Origin: Halorubrum sp. BV1
GTDB lineage: Archaea; Halobacteriota; Halobacteria; Halobacteriales; Haloferacaceae
Direction: 5' to 3'
Assembly (NCBI RefSeq): GCF_000746205.1
Contig: NZ_JQKV01000001.1
Span: forward strand, 360,814-424,813
Length of the DNA stretch: 64,000 bases
In this document: positions 8,254 to 16,570 of the stretch, piece after piece
Position numbering within the stretch: position 1 is the first letter of the stretch
How the letters are laid out: every line of letters starts with the position of its first letter
Program-made: the position numbers and the translations under genes
Notes under the pieces: generated by a model
Databases searched by the model: none
Seen by the model: the letters and a program-made list of their open reading frames with translations, nothing else
Told to the model about the DNA's origin: nothing

Positions 8254-10149
8254 TTAGTCACCTGCGGCTGGGACGAAGGTGGTCTGGTGGCCCGACGCGT
8301 CGCCGTCGCCCTCAATGATGGCGGCCTCGAACCCGTCGACGACCTCCGCCGGCTCGAACGGGTTCCCGTTGTACTTCAGCAGGCTCGACAGCTTCTCGCC
8401 GTAGCGGCCGAGGTTCTTCTGGATGAGCCCGCGGAACTGTCCCGAGGCGGTCATCTCGACAACGAGGACTTCGTCGACGCTCTCGATGAACGCCTCGACC
8501 TGCTCGGTCGGGAACGGGAGCATGTCGGAGACGCCGTACGACTTCACCGAGACGCCGGCGTCGTTGAGCCGACCCACGGCCTCCTCGACCGTGCCCTGTT
8601 GGCTCCCGAAGGTGAGGATGCCGTACTGGGCGTCCTCGGGACCGGCGTACGAGCCGGTGTCCTCGGCGTCGAGATCGGCGCGGATCGCGTCCAGCTTCTC
8701 CGTGCGCCGGTCGATCTGCGCGACCCGGTTGTCGGGGGACTCGGCGATGTGACCGGTCGGGTCGTGTTCGTTTCCGGTCGCGAGGAAGCGACCGCCCTTC
8801 TGGCCCGGCAGCGATCGCGGGGAGACGCCGTCGTCGACGTCGTGTTGGAACCGGTGGAACTTCCCGTCTGCCGAGTGCGGCTGCTCCGCGAGCGCGTCTT
8901 CGGTCAGCGTCTTGCCGAGCGTCGGGTTGGGTTCGCGGTCGAAGTGGCTCTTGGGGACGTTGACGAGCTCGCCGCCGAGCTTCTGGTCGTACAGCAGGAT
9001 CGACGGGATCTGGTACTCGTAGGCCAGCCGGAAGGCGAGCCGCGACTGCGTGTACGCCTCCTCGACGGTGCCCGGCGCTAAGACGACGCGCTGGGAGTCA
9101 CCCTGTGAGGTGTACAGGACGTGTTCGAGGTCGGACTGCTCTGGCTTCGTCGGCATGCCGGTCGAGGGACCGGCGCGCATGGCCTCGACTAAGACGACTG
9201 GCGTCTCCGTCATCTCCGCGAGCCCGAGCGGCTCGGACATCAGCGCGAAGCCGCCACCGGAGGAGCCGGACATGGCCTTGACGCCGGCGTGCGAGGCACC
9301 GACCGCGAGCGCGGCCGCCGCGATCTCGTCTTCGACCTGCTCCGAGATCCCGCCGAGCTTCGGCAGGTGTTTGGTCATGATGGTGAACACCTCGGTCCAC
9401 GGCGTCATCGGGTACCCGGCGATGAACCGACAGCCCTCGTCGATGGCACCGTAGGAGATGGCGTCCGACCCGGACATGAGCAGTTGCGTCTCGTCGTGTT
9501 CGCCCGTCGGAACGCTCACGTCCGGCGCGTCGATGTCGTACTCCTCGCGGACCTGGTCGTAGGCCGTCTCTAAGATCTCGATGTTCGGGTCGAGGATCTT
9601 CTCCGGCATCGCGTCGCGCATGAGGTCCTCGACGTGATCGAGTTCCATGCCGATCAGCGCGCAGGTCGCACCCACGCCCGCGGTGTTGCGCATGACTTCA
9701 CGACCCATGTCGCGGGCGAGGCCGCGGAGGTCGAGCGGGTAGACGTGCCAGTTGTTCTCCTCGGCGCGCTCCTCGAAGTCCGGGATCTCGGAGGTGTCGA
9801 GCAGCCCCTCGTCGTAGACGATGACGCCGCCGTCACGGAGTTCATCGAGGTTCTCCGAGAGCGGCTTGACCTCTTCGTTCCCGTAGACGGCCCCCTCCTG
9901 CGGGTTGCGGGCGAACGAGTCGCCGAGCGCCAACAGGAAGTTGTACCCGTCACCGCGGGACTGTACCGGGTCCGCGGACGCGCGGACTTCAGTGTATGTG
10001 TGGCCGCCGCGAATCCGCGACGGGTAGTGGCGATGCGTGAAGACGTTCAGCCCCGATCGCATCAGGGCCTTCGCGAAGTTCTGGCTCGTCGAAGCGATCC
10101 CGTCACCGGATCCCCCCGATATCCGCCAGATGAGTTCATCGTCAGTCAT
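8254..10149 (-). CDS. korA: 2-oxoacid:ferredoxin oxidoreductase, alpha subunit (gamma-alpha fusion)
   Basis: At 631 residues this is the haloarchaeal form in which a gamma domain (about 1-190, starting IWRISGGSGDGIASTSQNFAK) is fused ahead of the alpha (pyrimidine-binding) domain (about 225 onward, SGSDAISYGAIDEGCRFIAGYPMTP). The gamma part has the conserved YPSRIRGGHTYTEVR motif. The C-terminal third carries the converting domain (GILTFGSQQGTVEEAV). It pairs with korB immediately downstream. The promoter must lie in the 160-base gap shared with the divergent dphB gene. Confidence 0.93.
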   Translation of the reverse strand: MTDDELIWRISGGSGDGIASTSQNFAKALMRSGLNVFTHRHYPSRIRGGHTYTEVRASADPVQSRGDGYNFLLALGDSFARNPQEGAVYGNEEVKPLSENLDELRDGGVIVYDEGLLDTSEIPDFEERAEENNWHVYPLDLRGLARDMGREVMRNTAGVGATCALIGMELDHVEDLMRDAMPEKILDPNIEILETAYDQVREEYDIDAPDVSVPTGEHDETQLLMSGSDAISYGAIDEGCRFIAGYPMTPWTEVFTIMTKHLPKLGGISEQVEDEIAAAALAVGASHAGVKAMSGSSGGGFALMSEPLGLAEMTETPVVLVEAMRAGPSTGMPTKPEQSDLEHVLYTSQGDSQRVVLAPGTVEEAYTQSRLAFRLAYEYQIPSILLYDQKLGGELVNVPKSHFDREPNPTLGKTLTEDALAEQPHSADGKFHRFQHDVDDGVSPRSLPGQKGGRFLATGNEHDPTGHIAESPDNRVAQIDRRTEKLDAIRADLDAEDTGSYAGPEDAQYGILTFGSQQGTVEEAVGRLNDAGVSVKSYGVSDMLPFPTEQVEAFIESVDEVLVVEMTASGQFRGLIQKNLGRYGEKLSSLLKYNGNPFEPAEVVDGFEAAIIEGDGDASGHQTTFVPAAGD

Positions 10150-10312
10150 AGTGGTATGTGAGCCCGTGTAGGCCTCGTGGATTGGGGTTGTGTCGGTTAC
10201 CTCTTAGTGCTTGCTATGGAATCACAAGAGACGATCGTGAAGAATACCGGACCGCTCGCTGTCGACGATGCGGTTCCGGGTCACTTTAACGCTCTCCGCC
10301 CCGACCAGTGGC

Positions 10313-11110
10313 ATGCTCACGTTCATCGGACTCGGCCTCTACGACGAGCGGTCGGTCACCGTCGAGGGACGAGAGGCGATTCGGGCGGCCGACCGCGTCT
10401 TCGCCGAGTTCTATACCAGCAGGCTCGTCGGCGCGGACGTGGCCGACCTGCAGGCGTACCACGACGTCGACATCGAGGTTCGTCCGCGCGAGGGCGTCGA
10501 ACGGGATCCGGACGCGATCCTCGACGCGGCGGCGGGCGGCGACGCCGCGTTCCTGACGGCGGGCGACACGATGATCTCGACGACGCACACGGACCTCCGG
10601 CTCCGCGCCGAAGAGCGCGGGATCGACACGCGTGTGATCCACGGCGTGACGGCGCAGTCGGCCGCGTCGAGTCTCACCGGACTCCAGAACTACCGGTTCG
10701 GGAAGGCGACGACACTCCCGTTTCCGTACGCGCACGGCGGCGACGACGTGCCAGGGAGCGTCATCGAAACGATTGAGGCGAACCGCGAGCGCGGACTCCA
10801 CACGGTCGTCTACCTCGACATTAAGGTCGGGACCGGCCCGACGGGGTCGGACCCCGACCACGAGGAGTACATGACCGCGGACGTCGGTGCCGAGCTGCTC
10901 GCCGAGGGATGGACGGACGGGCTGGCGGTGGCCGTCGCCCGCGCGGGGTCGCCCGACGCAGTCGTCGCCGCCGATCGGCTCTCGGCGCTCGCCGACCGCG
11001 ATTTCGGCGACCCGCTCCACCTGCTCGTGATCCCCGGCGATCTTCATCACATCGAAGCCGACGCGCTCGCCGGGCTGGCGGACGCACCGGACGAACTCCT
11101 AGACCGGTGA
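10313..11110 (+). CDS. dphB: Diphthine synthase
   Basis: DphB methylates the modified histidine of elongation factor 2 using S-adenosylmethionine during diphthamide formation. The 265-residue protein has the tetrapyrrole/corrin methylase fold. It starts MLTFIGLGLYDERSVTVEG, has the SAM-site loop LTAGDTMISTTH near residue 83, and the GLQNYRFGKATTLPFPY segment characteristic of this family. The open frame starts at 10268, but ATG 10313 gives the family N-terminus and sits about 27 bases after a TTTAAC box, which fits a leaderless transcript. Confidence 0.95.
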   Translation: MLTFIGLGLYDERSVTVEGREAIRAADRVFAEFYTSRLVGADVADLQAYHDVDIEVRPREGVERDPDAILDAAAGGDAAFLTAGDTMISTTHTDLRLRAEERGIDTRVIHGVTAQSAASSLTGLQNYRFGKATTLPFPYAHGGDDVPGSVIETIEANRERGLHTVVYLDIKVGTGPTGSDPDHEEYMTADVGAELLAEGWTDGLAVAVARAGSPDAVVAADRLSALADRDFGDPLHLLVIPGDLHHIEADALAGLADAPDELLDR

Positions 11111-11174
11111 GTCGCCGCAGCCCGCCGCGCCGCGACCCCACGTTTGATATCTTCGTAGCACGGTATCATAGCAC

Positions 11175-11558
11175 ATGGACACACCCGCAGTCGAGGAGGT
11201 CATGTCGACGGATCTCGTCACGATCGGACCGGACGCCGCCGCAGCCGACGCCGCGACGCTGATGCTCGACACCGGCGTAAACTCCGTGTTGGTCGTCGAC
11301 GGAGGTCGGCTCACGGGGCTCATCACCGCCACCGATTTCGTCTCGCTGGTCAACGAGAACGACCCGGAAGACGAGACGCCCGTCGACGCGTTCATGACGC
11401 ATGACGTCGTCACCGTCGGCCCCGACGACACCGTCGAGGAACTGGCCGAACCGACGGCACACGGGTACACCCACCTGCCGGTGACGAGCGATGACGGCGA
11501 ACTGGTCGGCATGGTCTCGTCGACCGACCTCACGGCGTTCCTCTCGAAAGCGCAGTAG
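11175..11558 (+). CDS. CBS-domain pair protein
   Basis: A 127-residue protein made of two CBS motifs (about 9-58 and 72-123), each with the usual V-x-x-V-M-S/T-x-D-L/V-V-T-I start and a SVLVVDGGRLTGLIT or HLPVTSDDGELVGMVSSTDL end. Such pairs bind adenosine nucleotides as sensors; the partner is not known. A closely similar protein is encoded 70 bases downstream on the same strand, so the two look like a local duplication or a pair that forms a heteromer. No catalytic domain is fused. Confidence 0.85.
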   Translation: MDTPAVEEVMSTDLVTIGPDAAAADAATLMLDTGVNSVLVVDGGRLTGLITATDFVSLVNENDPEDETPVDAFMTHDVVTVGPDDTVEELAEPTAHGYTHLPVTSDDGELVGMVSSTDLTAFLSKAQ

Positions 11559-11628
11559 CGACTGGGTACCGGCGACGCCGTTTGCGTATTTCGGAAGAGT
11601 AATCTAACGTGGTAACACACATCACTGT

Positions 11629-12003
11629 ATGGATCTGAACGATCGGACCCGCGTCAGCGACGTCATGTCGACGCCACTGGAGACGATCGGCGCGGACGAG
11701 TCCCTACGGGACGCGGCGAAACGGATGCACGCCGGCGATATCAGCGCGCTCGTCGTCACGACGGGCGGCGGCTGTATCGTCACCCAGAGCGATATCGTCG
11801 GTGCGGTCGCCGAGGCACGCGACATCGAGTCGACGACCGTCCGCGACGTGATGACCGAGAACGTCGAGACCGTGACGCCCGACCTGATGATGGAGGAGGT
11901 CGCGGCGATGATGACGATGTACGGCGTCAAACACCTCCCGGTCGTCGACGACGACTACGTCGGGATGGTCTCCTCGACGGACGTGGCCGAACACCTCTCG
12001 TAA
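11629..12003 (+). CDS. CBS-domain pair protein
   Basis: A 124-residue protein with two CBS motifs: one starting VSDVMSTPLETIGADES, the other VRDVMTENVETVTPDLM and ending HLPVVDDDYVGMVSSTDVAEHLS. It shares layout and several motifs with the CBS protein just upstream, but their sequences differ enough that duplication, if it happened, is old. Likely an adenine-nucleotide-binding regulatory module acting in the cytoplasm; its target is not visible from the neighbourhood. Confidence 0.85.
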   Translation: MDLNDRTRVSDVMSTPLETIGADESLRDAAKRMHAGDISALVVTTGGGCIVTQSDIVGAVAEARDIESTTVRDVMTENVETVTPDLMMEEVAAMMTMYGVKHLPVVDDDYVGMVSSTDVAEHLS

Positions 12004-12028
12004 CGACCTGACGAGCCGTTCGTAGCGG

Positions 12029-13285
12029 TCACAGGATCAACAGCGGAACGCCCGCCGCGACGCCGGCGGCGATCAACACGAGGTTCCAGACGAACACCGG
12101 TCGAACGAGTTCTCGCGAGACGCTCGCGGCGAAGGCGGTCTTCACGAGGATGCTCGCCACCGTCCCGGCGATCACGCCTGTGACTGCAGTTTCGACCCCG
12201 ATCTGCCCGGTTCCGAGAAGCGACACCGCTGTCGCCGTCGAGGTCCCCGAAGAAACGAGACCGGAGAGGAACGACGTGGCGACGAATCCGCCCGCGCCGA
12301 AGGCGCGCTCTGCGCCCGCGGAGGCGAGAAGCACCACGAGGAACAGCGCGCCGAACGTCAGCGCGTTCCGCAGGCTGAACGGCGAGGTGAGATCCGTTTC
12401 TATCGGTGTCTCCCAGTCGCTCTGCCACACCGCGACGGCCACCCCGACGACCGTGATCGCTCCGAGGGGCACGCCGACGACGAGGGCGGCGTCGGGCACG
12501 AAGGCGGCCACGACCGCGGCGTTTCGAAGCGCCATCGCCGCGTTCGCGAGTAAGATCGAGCCGACGGCGATGCGCCGGAGGTCTTCGTGGCCGCGTGCCC
12601 GCTTGGCCATCTCGGCGACGACCGCGGTGGAGTTCACGAGGCCGCCGAAGAAGCCGGTGACCGCGTACCCCCGACCCTGATACCGCTTCACGAGCACGTA
12701 GTTCACGAAGCCGATACCGCTGACCGCGACGACGAGCGACCAGACGAGCCGGGGCTGGATCGCTCCCCACGGATCGACGGTCTCCGTCGGAAGCAGCGGG
12801 AAGACGACGAACGCGAGGATGGTGAACTCGACGGCGCTTCGCACCTCCTCTCTGGAGAGCCCCCACGCGAACTGGTGAAGCTCGCGTTTCAACACGAGCA
12901 AAAGCGAGGAGAGCACGGCCACCGTCACCGCCTCGATGAAGAACTCGTTCGCGACCAGCGCGCCCACCCCGTAGGTGACGAGCAGCGAGACGGACGTCGT
13001 GAGCGAGAGTCCTTCGACGTCGGACTCGACGAAGCTGCGGACCGCAAGCAGCACCGCGATGGCGACGATGAGGATTCCCCCGACGATCAGGAGCCCGTCG
13101 CTGTCGACGAGTGAGAACACCGCGGCCGCGAGGCTGATCAAAGCGAACGTCCGTATCCCGGCCGATTTCTGGGACCACTCCCGCTCCAGTCCGAGGAACA
13201 TCCCGAGCGCCGTCGCCAACGCCAGCTTCGCGACGTTCGTCTGGAGGTACACGAGGGGGTCGACGGCGTCTACCATCGCCACCAC
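12029..13285 (-). CDS. MgtC/SapB-DUF4010 family membrane protein
   Basis: A 418-residue polytopic membrane protein with about 11-12 hydrophobic segments. The N-terminal third is MgtC/SapB-like, with the loop GMFLGLEREWSQKSAGIRTFALI, and the rest matches the DUF4010 pattern, with GFFGGLVNSTAVVAEMAKRAR and SGLVSSGTSTATAVSLLGTG. The two glycine/serine-rich repeats in the second half suggest an internal duplication. MgtC-type proteins are linked to magnesium homeostasis; the transported or sensed solute here is unknown. A second in-frame ATG at 13276 is an equally possible start. Confidence 0.85.
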   Translation of the reverse strand: MVAMVDAVDPLVYLQTNVAKLALATALGMFLGLEREWSQKSAGIRTFALISLAAAVFSLVDSDGLLIVGGILIVAIAVLLAVRSFVESDVEGLSLTTSVSLLVTYGVGALVANEFFIEAVTVAVLSSLLLVLKRELHQFAWGLSREEVRSAVEFTILAFVVFPLLPTETVDPWGAIQPRLVWSLVVAVSGIGFVNYVLVKRYQGRGYAVTGFFGGLVNSTAVVAEMAKRARGHEDLRRIAVGSILLANAAMALRNAAVVAAFVPDAALVVGVPLGAITVVGVAVAVWQSDWETPIETDLTSPFSLRNALTFGALFLVVLLASAGAERAFGAGGFVATSFLSGLVSSGTSTATAVSLLGTGQIGVETAVTGVIAGTVASILVKTAFAASVSRELVRPVFVWNLVLIAAGVAAGVPLLIL

Positions 13286-13405
13286 CGCCGAGTCGCGAAC
13301 CCATGTCCGTTCGCTGCCGAAGCGGTACCGCGCATACGCCGCATCACTCGACAGCGACGCCTATAGTTTGCCATGCGACGCGTTACTCGGCGACCGCCGC
13401 TTCGG

Positions 13406-14389
13406 TCACCGGTTCGTCGGCTCTCGCGGGAGGTCAAGCGACTCCGTGAGGTCGTGTTCCTCGCCCGTGAGGAGGTAGAGCACGTCTTCGAGGACGACGA
13501 CGAGCTCTGGCATCTGGCGCACGACGAGGAAGGTGATCCCGACGAGCGCGACGACCGCGAGGAGTTGACTCATGATCCGATCGGAGATCAGAAACGAGAC
13601 CCGGTACGGGTCTGTCGCGCCGAACATCGTCAACACGAGGTCCGGGTACCAGTGCATGTACTGATTGCCGGCGACGACGGAGATGAACGTGGTCCGGAGG
13701 ATGTTAAGGACGTAGATGAGCGGGAGCGACACCGCGAGCGCGCGGAGTTTTCGCGACAGCGGGGCCTGCACGGCGGCGACGAGCCCGCCGAAGATCGCCA
13801 TGCTCCCGAGTCCCGTGCACGCCAGCACGATGTGGATGACGACGGTGTGGCCGTCCTCCAGCGTCCACGAGTACGCCGCGTCGTACCCCTCACTGCTCGT
13901 CACCGCCTCCGGCGCGTAGCCGAGCAGGTCGATGAGCGCCCCGGTCTGGCTCGCGACGATCTCGATGAGGACCCGCCGCGGCTCCGGGACCGTCACGCCC
14001 GCGACGGTGAACGCCGGGATCGTCTCGAACGGGAGGTAGATGAAAAGCATGATCGCGATCGCCCGCGTGAGGGTAAAAAGCGACGCGCGACCGCTGTACA
14101 GCAGATAACCGGCGTACACGCTTGCGGGGAAGCCAACGAGCGCGAGGATCGACTCGACGTAGCTCTGGTGTTCGAACGCGAAGTACGGCACCGTCGACAG
14201 CCAGAACAGTCCGAACACCGCCCACGTTCCGGCTGCGAGCGCCCGTCCGGCCGCCAGTCCGCGACTGTCCAGAAGCCACGCCGTGGCGAACAGGACCGCG
14301 ACGATCCACGCGAACGTGAACGTGTCCGGGATAAGGCTCAGAATCGCAGACACGCCGGAACCGAACATGTCGCGTTCGTCGGTCGTCAC
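13406..14389 (-). CDS. artA: Archaeosortase A
   Basis: ArtA is a membrane transpeptidase-like enzyme that processes the C-terminal PGF-type signal of the S-layer glycoprotein and other surface proteins, leading to their lipid anchoring. The 327-residue protein has about eight transmembrane segments. It carries the exosortase/archaeosortase triad: Cys191 in ACTGLGSMA, Arg232 in LRTTFI and Arg271 in DRIMSQ. The extracytoplasmic loop 160-185 precedes the catalytic Cys. Two starts are possible (ATG 14389 or the eighth residue, 14368). It stands alone, convergent with nothing, next to spt5. Confidence 0.95.
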   Translation of the reverse strand: MTTDERDMFGSGVSAILSLIPDTFTFAWIVAVLFATAWLLDSRGLAAGRALAAGTWAVFGLFWLSTVPYFAFEHQSYVESILALVGFPASVYAGYLLYSGRASLFTLTRAIAIMLFIYLPFETIPAFTVAGVTVPEPRRVLIEIVASQTGALIDLLGYAPEAVTSSEGYDAAYSWTLEDGHTVVIHIVLACTGLGSMAIFGGLVAAVQAPLSRKLRALAVSLPLIYVLNILRTTFISVVAGNQYMHWYPDLVLTMFGATDPYRVSFLISDRIMSQLLAVVALVGITFLVVRQMPELVVVLEDVLYLLTGEEHDLTESLDLPREPTNR

Positions 14390-14487
14390 CGAATAAAGCC
14401 CTTGTCGTTGCCGACGGTACGTCGGGTATCAGGACGCGGATCGAAAAAGTGCGTTCCGTCTCGCCCGGCGCGGTCGCCGCCGTCCGC

Positions 14488-14940
14488 TCAGCGTTCGTCC
14501 GAGTCGAGCACGCGGATCTGGTCGCCGCGGACGGTGACCGGGATCGGGACGGTCGCTTCGTACAGCTCGACAGTCACCTGGTCTTTCCCCTCGTCTATCC
14601 GCTGAACGCGCGCCTTCTCGCCTTTGAACGGGCCGGCGATCAGCTCGACGATGTCGCCCTCGGCGATCCCCTCCACGTCGGGGGTCGGAGAGAGGAAGTG
14701 TTCGACCTCCGAAAAGGGACTCTCCGCGGGCCCCTCAGAGCCCTGAATCACGCCGCGGGCGTGCGGGATCTCGTCGAGGATCCGGGCGAACACGCTCCCG
14801 TCCGTCGCCTCGACCATCACGTAGCTCGTGAGCTGGTCGGGGGCGATGACCGCCTGAATCTCCGGCATCTCCTTTTCTGCGAGCATGTCGGCGACGGTCC
14901 GCTCTTGGCTCGCGGTGGTTTTGACCGAGAAGATCGGCAT
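14488..14940 (-). CDS. spt5: Transcription elongation factor Spt5 (NusG homologue)
   Basis: Spt5 binds the RNA polymerase clamp and keeps it processive. The 150-residue archaeal form has an NGN domain (1-83, beginning MPIFSVKTTASQERTVADML) and a KOW domain (about 92-145, containing GDIVELIAGPFKGEKARVQ). Its start overlaps the stop of secE by one base (TAATG), and ftsZ1 lies just upstream of secE. This ftsZ-secE-spt5 order is widely conserved in haloarchaea, which makes the identification firm. Confidence 0.97.
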   Translation of the reverse strand: MPIFSVKTTASQERTVADMLAEKEMPEIQAVIAPDQLTSYVMVEATDGSVFARILDEIPHARGVIQGSEGPAESPFSEVEHFLSPTPDVEGIAEGDIVELIAGPFKGEKARVQRIDEGKDQVTVELYEATVPIPVTVRGDQIRVLDSDER

Positions 14941-15116
14941 TACGCGCCGACCCCCGGCAGGAGGCTCATGATCGCGAACATCAGGAAGCCGATGAAGCCG
15001 ATGAGCAGGATGCCCGCGCCGGCGATCTTCGACACCTGAAGGAACTCGTCGGTGCTCGGCGTGCTCGCCAGCTTCAGCACCCGAATGTAGCTGTTGAGGT
15101 CGTACGGAACGTCCAT
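14940..15116 (-). CDS. secE: Protein translocase subunit SecE (Sec61 gamma)
   Basis: This 58-residue protein is the small essential subunit of the Sec membrane channel. It begins MDVPYDLNSYIRVLKLASTP, an amphipathic cytoplasmic helix with the conserved Arg-Val-Leu pattern. A short linker follows (STDEFLQVSKIAGAG), then one transmembrane helix (about 34-52) and a short tail ending PGVGA. The stop codon shares a base with the spt5 start. It lies between spt5 and ftsZ1 as in other haloarchaea. The gene is easily missed because it is short. Confidence 0.95.
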   Translation of the reverse strand: MDVPYDLNSYIRVLKLASTPSTDEFLQVSKIAGAGILLIGFIGFLMFAIMSLLPGVGA

Positions 15117-15270
15117 GTTACGAGGCGCTTCGAGACGAGACGGTTTTTACCTTTTGATGCTGGGCCGATCGATCGACGGCAGAAACCGAACGGAGCGGAG
15201 CCGGTGGGGCATTCAGCATACAGACGGAACAGACGCGTACCCGGTCGAGAGCGGAGCCGTCCGGCTCCGG

Positions 15271-16428
15271 TTACTCCACGTAGTCGATGTCTTCGACCTC
15301 GGATGCACCCTCCGGTGCCTCGCCGTTGCGGCCGTAGATCTGCGGCGACTCCACGCCGGTGACAACGATCATCGTCCGCATCTCTCCCTCCAGATCGTCG
15401 TCGACGGAGGTCCCCCAGATGATCCGCGCGTCGGGGTCGATCCGGTCGTATATCTCCTCGACAACCCCTTCCGCCTCCTCGATGGACATGTCCGTACCGC
15501 CGGTGACGTTCACCAGCGCGGAGTTCGCGCCGGAGATGTCGACGTCGAGCAGCGGCGACCGGAGCGCCGATTTCACCGAGTCCTGCGCCTTCGAGTCGGA
15601 GTCGGACTCGCCGAGGCCGATCATCGCGACGCCGCCCTTCTCCATGACGGTGCGAACGTCGGCGAAGTCGAGGTTGACCAAGCCGGGCATCGTGATGAGT
15701 TCCGTGATACCCTTCACGGAGCGCATGAGCACCTCGTCGGAGACCTTGAACGCCTGACGGACGGGGAGCTTGCCGACCGCGTCGAGCAGGCGGTCGTTAG
15801 GGACGACGATGACCGTGTCGCTCACGTCGCGGAGGCGCTCTAAGCCGGCCTCGGCGTTCGTCCGGCGCACCTCGCCCTCCGCCGTGAACGGGGTAGTGAC
15901 GATGGCGATGGTGAGCGCGCCCGACTCGCGTGCGGCCTTCGCGACGACCGGGGCGGAACCCGTGCCCGTCCCCCCGCCGAGTCCGGCGGTGACGAACACC
16001 ATGTCGGAGCCGTCGATGGCATCTTGGATCTCCTCTTGGGACTCAATCGCCGCCTCCTCGCCGACCTGCGGGAGCGAGCCGGCACCGCGGCCCTGCGTCT
16101 TCTGCTGACCCATGAGGATCTTCGTGTCCGCCTCAATGTTGACGAGGTGTTGCACGTCCGTGTTGGCGGCCACGAGCTTCGCGCCGTGGATCCCCTCCTC
16201 TGTCATCCGGTTTACCGTGTTGCCGCCGGCACCGCCGCAGCCGACCACCGTGATGTTCGTCTGGAGGTCTTGGAGAACGTCCTGCAGTTCGTCGTCGGTC
16301 ATCGTCCCGGTCTGAGGTGGCGCACTGGCGGTTCCGTCGCCGGTGCCGGCGTCCGCGCCGGCCTCCCCGGCGTCGTCGCCCGGGGATTCCTCGGCTTCGT
16401 CGATGGCGTCCTCTACGATGGAGTCCAT
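15271..16428 (-). CDS. ftsZ1: Cell division protein FtsZ1
   Basis: This is a tubulin-like GTPase that forms the midcell ring. The 385-residue protein has an acidic N-terminal extension (1-45) and the GTP-binding core with VGCGGAGGN (62-70). The tubulin signature GGGTGTG is at 151-157, and the T7 synergy loop region around NLDFADVRTVM. The C-terminal tail is acidic. The N-terminus MDSIVEDAIDEAEE and the secE-spt5 neighbourhood are typical of FtsZ1 rather than FtsZ2. An upstream frame extension has no family sequence; ATG 16428 is chosen. Confidence 0.96.
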   Translation of the reverse strand: MDSIVEDAIDEAEESPGDDAGEAGADAGTGDGTASAPPQTGTMTDDELQDVLQDLQTNITVVGCGGAGGNTVNRMTEEGIHGAKLVAANTDVQHLVNIEADTKILMGQQKTQGRGAGSLPQVGEEAAIESQEEIQDAIDGSDMVFVTAGLGGGTGTGSAPVVAKAARESGALTIAIVTTPFTAEGEVRRTNAEAGLERLRDVSDTVIVVPNDRLLDAVGKLPVRQAFKVSDEVLMRSVKGITELITMPGLVNLDFADVRTVMEKGGVAMIGLGESDSDSKAQDSVKSALRSPLLDVDISGANSALVNVTGGTDMSIEEAEGVVEEIYDRIDPDARIIWGTSVDDDLEGEMRTMIVVTGVESPQIYGRNGEAPEGASEVEDIDYVE

Positions 16429-16570
16429 TATGTGGTGTGGTTGCGACCCGGACGTATTTATTTTTGCCCGATCGTCTGACGATCGTCGGACGAACTCCGT
16501 CGATCGGAGGCCGCGAACGCACGGCGCGCCGAGGGACTGATCAGGCGTGACGTCCGTTTCCTTCCGCGGC

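Noticed and set aside
11955..13304. 449-codon minus-strand ORF overlapping the DUF4010 gene in another frame
   Set aside because: Arg/Gly-rich shadow of the membrane-protein gene; it also runs into the CBS gene.
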